Source: Acidobacteriaceae bacterium (GTDB lineage Bacteria > Acidobacteriota > Terriglobia > Terriglobales > Acidobacteriaceae). Taken from it: a DNA stretch of 11,674 nt. A model generated the notes under the pieces. That model did not search any database, was not told where the DNA came from, and was given only the letters and a program-made list of their open reading frames with translations. The stretch lies in the NCBI GenBank assembly GCA_003151875.1, contig PLYW01000171.1, positions 1-11,674 of the forward strand, in the 5' to 3' direction. Below, one piece after another: positions 7,502-11,674 of this stretch (the first letter of the stretch is position 1; every line of letters begins with the position of its first letter). The translations under genes and the position numbers were made by a program.

Positions 7502-8102
7502 GACACCGATCCGCTGGCGGCTGATGTGCGTGCACGACTGGCTTGCGCGCGGGTCTGCCTCTGACAGGACTCGACTGACTGCCACATGCAGCAGCGACAT
7601 CAGGCGGTATGGATCGATTGGTGACCTGGGATTGCCGGCGATCAGGATGGTCCACGCGCAGCAGGCGGGCCTGCAAGAAGATTTTACCGAGAGCATCCAG
7701 GGCTTCGGCGACCCGATGGTTCACCCAGGTTTTGCTGGCGCGGAGCATCTCCGCCACTTCGTCGCGGGAGAAAGAATACAGTGCGACCAGGGTAATCATC
7801 TCGGCGTGCGGCTCGCTGAGTCGGGCAAAACAGAGCTCGACATCGCGCACGAAGACCGCTTGGTCTTCGAAGCTGGGAATGGCGTGGTGAGTGACGCGGG
7901 CGCGGAAAAACTCCCGCCCCAGCAACGAGGGAAGCCTGCCCACTTGCGAGGAGATCTCGAAGAAATGCCGCACGATGGCGAAGGTCTGTCCCCGGTAGCA
8001 CGAAATTTCCGGGCGGGGATCGATCTCGTCGCCCTCTTCGACAGCCGGGTGGGCGGGGTGGAACAGCCGTAACTGCGAAGACGATAACTGGAGGTCCTTC
8101 AT
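7485..8102 (-). CDS. Sigma-70 region-4-like HTH protein, 205 aa
   Basis: The frame is open upstream to 8300, but the ATG at 8102-8100 is preferred. GGGAGG lies 7 bases upstream, and this ATG overlaps the stop of the zinc-ribbon gene as ATGA, the usual sign of translational coupling. Residues 94-143 (LSEPHAEMITLVALYSFSRDEVAEMLRASKTWVNHRVAEALDAL) have the layout of sigma-70 region 4: a 'Leu-ser-glu' lead-in, then a helix-turn-helix that would read a -35 element. Residues 30-90 are helical (SCYRGQTFAIVRHFFEISSQVGRLPSLLGREFFRARV) and lack an evident region-2 (-10) motif. The last 55 residues are Arg/Pro/Gln-rich and look like an eroded or frame-altered tail; see the tandem duplication at the stop. 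It is probably a DNA-binding regulator rather than a full sigma factor. Confidence 0.75.
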   Translation of the reverse strand: MKDLQLSSSQLRLFHPAHPAVEEGDEIDPRPEISCYRGQTFAIVRHFFEISSQVGRLPSLLGREFFRARVTHHAIPSFEDQAVFVRDVELCFARLSEPHAEMITLVALYSFSRDEVAEMLRASKTWVNHRVAEALDALGKIFLQARLLRVDHPDRRQSQVTNRSIPPDVAAACGSQSSPVRGRPARKPVVHAHQPPADRCQARPA

Positions 8103-8338
8103 TGCAGCCTCCCAAACGGCAACCCGGATGGTGGATCGCCGGATACCATCGGCGCTGCCACGGATTTCGGCCGCGACTTGCACACCCGCAGACTCGCCCG
8201 CTGCGCATGGGTGGGGAGCGAGTAGTTGGCCAGCATTTGTTCGCACGCTTCGCAATAGGTTTCGGCAGACGCGGCCGGGCGCAGTCTCAGCGAGCCGCAC
8301 CGTTCACAGTATTTCAGTTCGTAAGTAGAGAGTCGCAT
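8099..8338 (-). CDS. Small zinc-ribbon protein, 79 aa
   Basis: The protein has two CxxC knuckles, C11-ERC14 and C29-EAC32, spaced 14 residues apart, a compact zinc-ribbon arrangement. The N-terminal part, MRLSTYELKYCERCGSLRLR, is well ordered; residues 45-79 are basic and then Pro/Gly-rich. AGG lies about 8 bases upstream of the ATG at 8338. The stop overlaps the start of the sigma-4-like gene by 4 bases (ATGA), so the two are coupled and probably equimolar partners. A zinc-dependent anti-sigma or co-regulator role is possible but unproven. The family is not named here; I recognise only the metal-binding pattern. Confidence 0.75.
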   Translation of the reverse strand: MRLSTYELKYCERCGSLRLRPAASAETYCEACEQMLANYSLPTHAQRASLRVCKSRPKSVAAPMVSGDPPSGLPFGRLQ

Positions 8339-8357
8339 GGGGTGTGCCTAACTTTCT

Positions 8358-8428
8358 CTCGTTATAAAACGAGGAGCCCTGGCGACAGACCCGGGTTACG
8401 ATCGGGGCCTGCGCACAGGGCTCGTTTT
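8358..8428. promoter_or_regulatory. Long imperfect hairpin with a competing small hairpin, in the zinc-ribbon gene leader
   Basis: AAAACGAGGAGCCCTG (8366-8381) pairs with CAGGGCTCGTTTT (8416-8428): 8 bp plus 5 bp flanking a 3-nt GAG bulge. The interior can continue pairing as GCG/CGC, CAG/CTG and CCCG/CGGG, leaving a small apical loop. A second hairpin, CTCGTT (8358-8363) with AACGAG (8368-8373), uses the same AACGAG arm, so the two are mutually exclusive. On the minus strand this lies 20-90 bases upstream of the zinc-ribbon ATG. It ends in TTTT on either strand, so it could terminate transcription from the small gene at 8549-8767 or attenuate the zinc-ribbon/sigma-4 operon. Confidence 0.55.
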
Positions 8429-8465
8429 AGTTACGATGACCTGTTAGTGGTTATTTAGTTACGTG
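8395..8465. repeat. Short direct repeats GTTACGAT
   Basis: GTTACGAT occurs at 8395-8402 and 8430-8437, and the related GTTACGTG at 8458-8465. The spacings are 35 and 28 bases. All lie upstream of the minus-strand zinc-ribbon gene. They could be regulator half-sites; the spacing is not helically regular, so support is modest. Confidence 0.3.
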
Positions 8466-8548
8466 CAAAACGCGATGCTGGCAGGCGCGGGCAATTGACA
8501 TCACCAAGCGCGAACGCAAGATCCTCGCCGCGCACCTGCCATTGGATT

Positions 8549-8767
8549 TCAAGGTATCATCCGCTCATCTTGCTGGCGGCTGAAATAACCCTCCTCATAT
8601 CCGGACTTCAGAATGCAACCGTTTTTCACGACGACACTGAGTCTTCCCGAGAAGCGCAGATTGCGCAGGAGCTTCTCCGTGGCCGCTGAAAGCAGCTCGG
8701 CCTGCCGGATCTTGCGCCGCAACTCGGCGAATATTCTTTCCTCATCTTTTGCTACGGTCTCCATCAT
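8549..8767 (-). CDS. Small hypothetical protein, 72 aa (weakly DUF2292-like)
   Basis: The frame starts with two consecutive ATGs at 8767-8762. Residues 8-37 are a charged amphipathic helix (DEERIFAELRRKIRQAELLS, then AATEKLLRNLRF), followed by a beta-hairpin-like segment, GRLSVVVKNGCILKSGYEEG. The pattern 'helix, then (I/L)xVVVKNG' recalls the small DUF2292 proteins. The match is only partial and from memory. The ribosome-binding site is weak (GGTAAATGGACC). The gene diverges from the S24-like regulator across a 159-bp gap holding a palindrome, so it may be a target of that regulator. It is a likely but not certain gene. Confidence 0.5.
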   Translation of the reverse strand: MMETVAKDEERIFAELRRKIRQAELLSAATEKLLRNLRFSGRLSVVVKNGCILKSGYEEGYFSRQQDERMIP

Positions 8768-8868
8768 GGTCCATTTACCCTCGGCCAGAACCCCAGGACC
8801 TGGCGACGCTTCGACTGTGGCATAGGGGAACCTGCGCAGTCAACAAGCTTATTGCTTCAGGAATATTA

Positions 8869-8892
8869 CTAAAGTACATATATAGCTTTTAG
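8869..8892. promoter_or_regulatory. 24-bp palindrome, candidate operator in the divergent promoter region
   Basis: CTAAA (8869-8873) and TTTAG (8888-8892) flank a symmetric ATATAT core (8878-8883), giving dyad symmetry over 24 bp with 16 matching positions. It lies 35 bases upstream of the S24-like regulator start, within the most AT-rich part of the divergent gap. -10-like hexamers (TATATA at 8879-8884 and TACAAT at 8897-8902) overlap or follow it, as expected for an autorepressor operator. Confidence 0.45.
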
Positions 8893-8926
8893 AAAATACA
8901 ATGGGCCATGGGACGCCAAGGCTGGC

Positions 8927-9634
8927 ATGCGACTCCAAGACCTGCAAGACAAACTGCGTGCGCATATCCGGGCGCGCATCGACCGCAGGGAGATGACCGG
9001 AAGCGGCTTGTCCCGCGAAGCCGGGTTTCAGCAAGGCCATCTTTCCAACTTCCTCAACGCCCGCCGCGGTCTCAGCCTGGAATCCATGGACCGGCTGCTG
9101 GAGACCCTGAACATCGGGGTGCTGGACTTGGCCGATCTCAAAGACCTCCAGCAGCAGGTGGCCTTCCCGTCCGCGGGATTTGAGAACGTGGCCTTGGTGA
9201 GTGGGGAGCAAGCCGCCCGCCTGCCCCGCTTCACGCCCGAGCAGGTGCACGACAGCCGCAGTTTCAGCCGGTCATTTCTGCGCCGGCTGAAGCCCAACGA
9301 TGCCAGCAATCGTAGCGAGTGGCTGCGCTTCGTACTGCTTAGACTCGACGCCAGGGCGGCCGCGGGCATGTTTCCCCACATCCCTGCTGGCGCGACCCTG
9401 TTGGTGGATCGCCATTACAATTCCTTGCAACCGTACCGCCGGTCTCGACCCAACATCTACGCGGCGCATGCCGAGGCCCGCAGTCTCATCGGCTACGCCT
9501 CCGTTTCCGGTGATCACCTGGTGTTGCGTCCGCACAACCCGCAGTACCCCGTGGAACTGGTGCGTATCGAACGCGGCCGCAGTTATCACGATTACATCGT
9601 GGGCCGAGTATGCCACGTTGGGTTCGAGGTATGA
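8927..9634 (+). CDS. HTH + S24/LexA-like regulator lacking peptidase catalytic residues
   Basis: A 235-aa cytoplasmic regulator. Residues 5-65 form an XRE-type HTH (GLSREAGFQQGHLSNFLNAR, then GLSLESMDRLLETL). Residues 130-235 look like the LexA/CI C-terminal fold: GMFPHIPAGATLLVD (147-161), IYAA (177-180), HNPQYPVELV (203-212) and IVGRV (224-228). In active family members the first motif reads GDSMxP, with a catalytic Ser, and a Lys follows in the VKR segment. Here these positions read AAAGMFP and EARSLIG, so both Ser and Lys are missing and self-cleavage is not expected. The start at 8927 has AAGG about 8 bases upstream. It is probably a dimerising repressor sensing something other than RecA-driven cleavage, perhaps autoregulated through the palindrome upstream. 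Confidence 0.85.
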   Translation: MRLQDLQDKLRAHIRARIDRREMTGSGLSREAGFQQGHLSNFLNARRGLSLESMDRLLETLNIGVLDLADLKDLQQQVAFPSAGFENVALVSGEQAARLPRFTPEQVHDSRSFSRSFLRRLKPNDASNRSEWLRFVLLRLDARAAAGMFPHIPAGATLLVDRHYNSLQPYRRSRPNIYAAHAEARSLIGYASVSGDHLVLRPHNPQYPVELVRIERGRSYHDYIVGRVCHVGFEV

Positions 9635-9646
9635 GGCCCGACTCTC

Positions 9647-9655
9647 TGCTATGAT
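9647..9655 (+). promoter_or_regulatory. Extended -10 promoter candidate for the 71-aa gene
   Basis: TGCTATGAT fits the extended -10 form TGnTATAAT with one mismatch. It begins 56 bases before the ATG at 9703 and 13 bases after the stop of the preceding gene. No good -35 is visible, which extended -10 promoters tolerate. Confidence 0.4.
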
Positions 9656-9702
9656 TCTTGCCCGTCGGCGCTAAAAGCCGGCGCAGCAGGAGGCCAGCAC
9701 TT

Positions 9703-9918
9703 ATGGAGGAACACGGGATCGGTAACGCGATCATGCGGCGTAACGAAGACATTGCCCTTGACATGATGAAATTCATCGCCGTCACCACCGGATATGGGAA
9801 GACCGGTTCGCCGGAAGCCGGATTCAAGGGCGGCACGGTTTCCAAAGCCGAGGACTATGCCCAGCATTTACTGGACCTGTTTGGGCAGTGCCTGACGGCG
9901 GTGCAAGGCAAGAAATAA
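9703..9918 (+). CDS. Small conserved-looking hypothetical protein, 71 aa
   Basis: The start at 9703 is chosen because AGGAGG (9688-9693) sits 9 bases upstream; the longer frame from 9658 would add a basic, unconvincing extension. The 71-aa product MEEHGIGNAIMRRNEDIALD... is compact, with N-terminal helices (IMRRNEDIALDMMKFIAVTT), a Gly-rich middle (GYGKTGSPEAGFKGG) and a C-terminal helix (KAEDYAQHLLDLFGQCL). It has a single Cys and no signal peptide or membrane segment. I do not recognise the family. It has its own promoter-like and terminator-like signals, so it may be a monocistronic, well-expressed gene. Confidence 0.75.
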   Translation: MEEHGIGNAIMRRNEDIALDMMKFIAVTTGYGKTGSPEAGFKGGTVSKAEDYAQHLLDLFGQCLTAVQGKK

Positions 9919-9941
9919 GCCGAGGCGCACCAAACGCACCC

Positions 9942-9973
9942 AAGGCCGGGCCCGGGCAGCTCCGGTTTTCTTT
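9942..9973 (+). terminator. Candidate Rho-independent terminator after the 71-aa gene
   Basis: AAGGCCGGG (9942-9950) can pair with TCCGGTTTT (9961-9969), counting three G-T wobbles, around a 10-base loop. It is followed by CTTT. The A-tract, stem and T-tract order is right and it starts 23 bases after the stop. The wobble pairs make it moderate. Confidence 0.45.
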
Positions 9974-10009
9974 GGGCGCGAGAGGGAATCGCCGAACATC
10001 ACGCCGACA

Positions 10010-10025
10010 AGTGATTTCGGTCACT
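10010..10025. repeat. Small inverted repeat upstream of the hemerythrin-like gene
   Basis: AGTGA (10010-10014) and TCACT (10021-10025) are a perfect 5-bp inverted repeat with a 6-bp spacer, ending 46 bases before the start codon. It could be an operator or a leader hairpin. It does not match the FNR (TTGAT-N4-ATCAA) consensus. Confidence 0.25.
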
Positions 10026-10071
10026 GCCGAGGTGGCGCCGCAGGACGACCATCGAGCTGGCGAGGTGCACC

Positions 10072-10533
10072 ATGGCAAGCCTGGATCCGAAGTTCCACGA
10101 AGAGACCCTCAGCATTCATCAAGAACACCAGGAACTGGTGGCGCAGTTGGACCAGATGGATGCCGCCCTGGAACAGATGGCCTGCTATGCCGAGGTTTTC
10201 ACCGATCTCGCCACCGCCAACCAGGCGATAAGTCGCGGCCAATGGATGGCGGAGTGGCTTCCTAAGCACTACCAGCATGAAGAAACCACGGTGCTGGCAA
10301 CCATCGCGAGGATGAGTCCGGAGCTGGCTTCGTTCGCCCGCGAGATGAAGCGCCAGCACAGCGAAATGCGGGTGCGGCTGGAGAGTTTCCGCGATACCAT
10401 CGAGCATCTGAGCCAGACCGGGGACCTGGAGAATGCCGTCAACCAGTTGAAGAGAGACGGCAAAGACCTCACGCGCATGATGCGGTTGCACATGGCAGCG
10501 GAAGAGAAAAAGTTCGCCAGCCTGGAAAACTAA
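10072..10533 (+). CDS. Hemerythrin-like HHE-domain protein, 153 aa
   Basis: A four-helix cytoplasmic protein with the diiron ligand pattern of the hemerythrin HHE family: H16/H19 (IHQEHQELV), the H66-xxx-E70 motif (LPKHYQHEET), H96 (MKRQHSEM) and H140-xxx-E144 (RLHMAAEEKKF). Family members bind O2 or NO or handle iron and oxidative stress; the role here is not determined by the sequence. GAGGTG (10062-10067) sits 4 bases before the ATG. The gene stands alone on the plus strand, 153 bases after the 71-aa gene, with a likely terminator in between and no close downstream partner. Length is normal for the family. Confidence 0.88.
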   Translation: MASLDPKFHEETLSIHQEHQELVAQLDQMDAALEQMACYAEVFTDLATANQAISRGQWMAEWLPKHYQHEETTVLATIARMSPELASFAREMKRQHSEMRVRLESFRDTIEHLSQTGDLENAVNQLKRDGKDLTRMMRLHMAAEEKKFASLEN

Positions 10534-10875
10534 CGAAACAAACCCCCCACTGGCATTCCAACCAGCCGTAGCGCATAGAGCCCGCCCTTCGCCCCCGCTC
10601 TTTTCTCCGGTACAGAGCACATGGCGAGGAGGAGAGTTTCCCCGGGATTTTAGTGCGCCCAACCCGCCTCAAGTTTACTGCCCCCAGGCCGATAGACATA
10701 ACAGCACCGTAAGGCGCTACTGCTGTCGTACCGTTGTTGCCAATGCATTCCGCTCCTGGGCAACCGGTCGCAGCAGCGCGCTTGCGGGGCGCTGCTGGGC
10801 TCCGTATCGGCATGACTGGCACGTGGCCTAGGAAGTTAATCGAGCCGGGCACATGCCCGCATTGGAGGTCGCATT
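10534..10875. promoter_or_regulatory. 342-bp leader region of the Flp pilin gene, with hairpins
   Basis: I find no gene here. It holds a perfect 9-bp stem, CAGCAGCGC (10771-10779) with GCGCTGCTG (10789-10797) and a 9-base loop. A second 5-bp hairpin, CGGGC (10846-10850) with GCCCG (10855-10859), ends 4 bases before the Shine-Dalgarno GGAGG (10864-10868). ACAGCA and TGCTGT further upstream form a weaker pair. The pilin promoter is presumably in this stretch, but I cannot place a convincing -35/-10 or -24/-12 pair. The long structured leader suggests post-transcriptional control of pilin. Confidence 0.45.
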
Positions 10876-11040
10876 ATGTGGAAACTTCTCACGAACCTGA
10901 ACCAGGACGAGTCCGGTCAGGATCTGATCGAGTACGCTCTGGTCGCTGCTTTGATTGCCCTTGGCGCCGTGACCAGCATGAAGGCGGTTTCAACCGCGAT
11001 TGGCACCGAGTTTAGCAAAATCGGCGCCGCCCTCACGTAG
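10876..11040 (+). CDS. flp: Flp-family type IVb pilin, 54 aa
   Basis: This short gene encodes MWKLLTNLNQDESG followed by QDLIEYALVAALIALGAV, the hallmark of Flp/Tad pilins. The prepilin peptidase would cut after Gly14 (ESG|QDLIEY), the Glu-Tyr pair being at mature positions 5-6. A single hydrophobic helix of about 20 residues follows, then a short hydrophilic tail. The leader is 14 residues with two Lys/Asp-rich parts, as usual. GGAGG (10864-10868) lies 7 bases upstream of the ATG. It is the structural subunit of Flp pili used in adhesion and biofilm formation, and is followed by cpaB, as in most tad loci. The peptidase and the rest of the machinery must lie outside the window. Confidence 0.95.
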   Translation: MWKLLTNLNQDESGQDLIEYALVAALIALGAVTSMKAVSTAIGTEFSKIGAALT

Positions 11041-11120
11041 CCAGCAGCAAGTCGGTTGCCGACGCGATGGGCAGTCCGTTGGTCATCGAGGGGCAACCGG
11101 CCAACGCGCTCGCCTGAACC

Positions 11121-11165
11121 GGGGCCATACGGGCGGGAACGCGAAAGCCGATAGGTTATGGCCCC
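11121..11165 (+). repeat. 9-bp inverted repeat in the pilin-cpaB spacer
   Basis: GGGGCCATA (11121-11129) and TATGGCCCC (11157-11165) are perfect inverted repeats with a 27-base spacer that is itself partly self-complementary. It precedes the larger hairpin. It may be a 3' stabiliser of pilin mRNA or a protein-binding site. Confidence 0.5.
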
Positions 11166-11174
11166 CAAAAGGCG

Positions 11175-11214
11175 GGGTGGGGCGGTGGCGGATTTGCTCG
11201 TCACCGCACCACCC
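11175..11214 (+). terminator. Strong hairpin in the pilin-cpaB spacer (partial terminator or mRNA stabiliser)
   Basis: GGGTGG (11175-11180) pairs with CCACCC (11209-11214) and, after one G-A mismatch, GCGGTGGCG (11182-11190) pairs with CGTCACCGC (11199-11207), including one G-T wobble. The loop is GATTTGCT. The 15-pair stem is the strongest in the window. No T-run follows (next bases GGCTTG), so it is more likely a 3'-protecting or attenuating structure that keeps pilin mRNA more abundant than the downstream assembly genes. Confidence 0.6.
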
Positions 11215-11273
11215 GGCTTGTAAAGGAGCGGGCCTCGCCAGGACTTTATTCCGGGCCCCGCTGAGTCAATGAT

Positions 11274-11674
11274 ATGAATCCCCGCCGCCTGCTTGTCGCC
11301 CTTTTATCTGCGTTGTTGCTGTCCGGCGCACTCACCTATTTTCTTACCCGCCGGATCAATGGAAGAAACGGGCGCCCCGCTGCCCCAGCCACCCAGAAAT
11401 ATGTCGCGGCGTCACGGCCTTTGCCGGCCGGCGAGCTGCTTAAGCCCGAGAACCTCACCTTGGTGGAATGGCCGGTAAAAGTGCCTCTGTCAGGCGCGTT
11501 TAGCAAGATGGAAGACATCTCTGGCCGGGCCCTGGTCTACCCCATGGCCGCGCGGCAACCGGTACTGGAGGGATACTTGGCGGCCGCCGGCTCCGGCGTA
11601 GGCCTTACGGTCAAAATCCCGGACGGCATGCGGGCCGCTTCGGTGCGCTCCGATGAAGTCATCGGGGTGGCCGG
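11274..11674 (+). CDS. cpaB: Flp pilus assembly protein CpaB, N-terminal part (runs off the window)
   Basis: Only the first 133 codons are in the window. Residues 4-24 form an N-terminal membrane anchor or signal (RLLVALLSALLLSGALTYFL). A SAF-like region follows: YVAASRPLPAGELLKPENL (about 44-62), W66 in VEWPV, then ISGRALVYPMAARQPVLEGYL (84-104). This is the typical CpaB/RcpC opening, where the domain supports Flp secretion through the outer-membrane secretin. The start at 11274 is the first in-frame ATG; no strong Shine-Dalgarno is seen, and the AGGAG at 11224-11228 is too far (46 bases). Low translation relative to pilin would suit its minor role. It follows flp by 233 bases. Confidence 0.9.
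   Translation, partial: MNPRRLLVALLSALLLSGALTYFLTRRINGRNGRPAAPATQKYVAASRPLPAGELLKPENLTLVEWPVKVPLSGAFSKMEDISGRALVYPMAARQPVLEGYLAAAGSGVGLTVKIPDGMRAASVRSDEVIGVA

Larger units (their letters stand above)
11041..11273. other. Pilin-cpaB intergenic spacer
   Basis: No gene is seen in these 233 bases apart from the two inverted repeats listed separately. A third weaker stem, AGCGGGCC (11227-11234) with GGGCCCCGCT (11252-11261) and one bulge, lies close to the cpaB start and may reduce its translation. Confidence 0.45.

Noticed and set aside
8103..8300. N-terminal extension of the sigma-4-like gene to the ATG at 8300
   Set aside because: It lies entirely inside the zinc-ribbon gene in another frame. 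The ATGA overlap and GGGAGG support the start at 8102.
8461..8548. Plus-strand fragment reading ITKRERKILAAHL, vaguely like a LuxR HTH lead-in
   Set aside because: Too short, no start or ribosome-binding site, and the similarity does not extend into a helix-turn-helix.
10817..10835. Sigma-54 promoter (TGGCAC at 10817) before the pilin gene
   Set aside because: The -12 TTGC element is missing at the required spacing.
10740..11165. Cyclic-di-GMP (GEMM) riboswitch in the pilin leader or pilin-cpaB spacer
   Set aside because: Fragments such as GGGCAACC and AACGCGAAAGCC recall GEMM-I, but they are in different places and the remaining conserved blocks and tetraloop arrangement are absent.

Overview
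The window looks like part of a GC-rich Gram-negative chromosome, most likely from Acidobacteriota (Terriglobia-like). The reasons are the ammonium transporter followed by a BBP2/OmpL-type outer-membrane porin, a remnant resembling the Ser/Thr kinases abundant in that phylum, a soluble GAF/HisKA_3 kinase with a NarL-type regulator, and a Flp pilin with CpaB. This assignment is inference from gene content, not from a marker gene. No mobile element, CRISPR array, tRNA or rRNA was seen.

Layout. (1) 1-4794, plus strand: the 3' part of an Amt ammonium transporter, a porin two bases downstream, an acidic 130-aa unknown protein, a single-domain rhodanese, and a secreted unknown protein of about 475 aa. 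(2) 4841-7160, minus strand: a two-component system with the kinase gene first and the response regulator gene second, convergent with region 1. (3) 7161-8338, minus strand: an AT-rich gap, a probable Ser/Thr-kinase fragment, and a translationally coupled pair made of a small zinc-ribbon protein and a sigma-70-region-4-like protein. The leader of this pair carries a long imperfect hairpin. (4) 8549-9634: a small minus-strand unknown gene diverges from a plus-strand HTH plus S24/LexA-like regulator. That regulator's peptidase-like domain lacks the catalytic Ser and Lys. A 24-bp palindrome lies between the two. (5) 9703-10533, plus strand: a 71-aa orphan protein with very clear expression signals, then a hemerythrin-like HHE protein. 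(6) 10876 to the end, plus strand: a 54-aa Flp pilin gene and the start of cpaB, separated by strong hairpins. This is the start of a Tad/Flp pilus locus that continues outside the window.

How the genes may work together. Amt and the porin form the clearest functional pair, possibly linking outer- and inner-membrane ammonium passage. The kinase and regulator are a normal cytoplasmic phosphorelay. The zinc-ribbon/sigma-4 pair and the catalytically dead S24 regulator are the least conventional parts and are probably regulatory. The pilin-cpaB spacer looks built to keep pilin expression separate from that of the assembly machinery. I found no convincing evidence of a complete new defence or metabolic system. 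The interest lies in small regulators and RNA structures.
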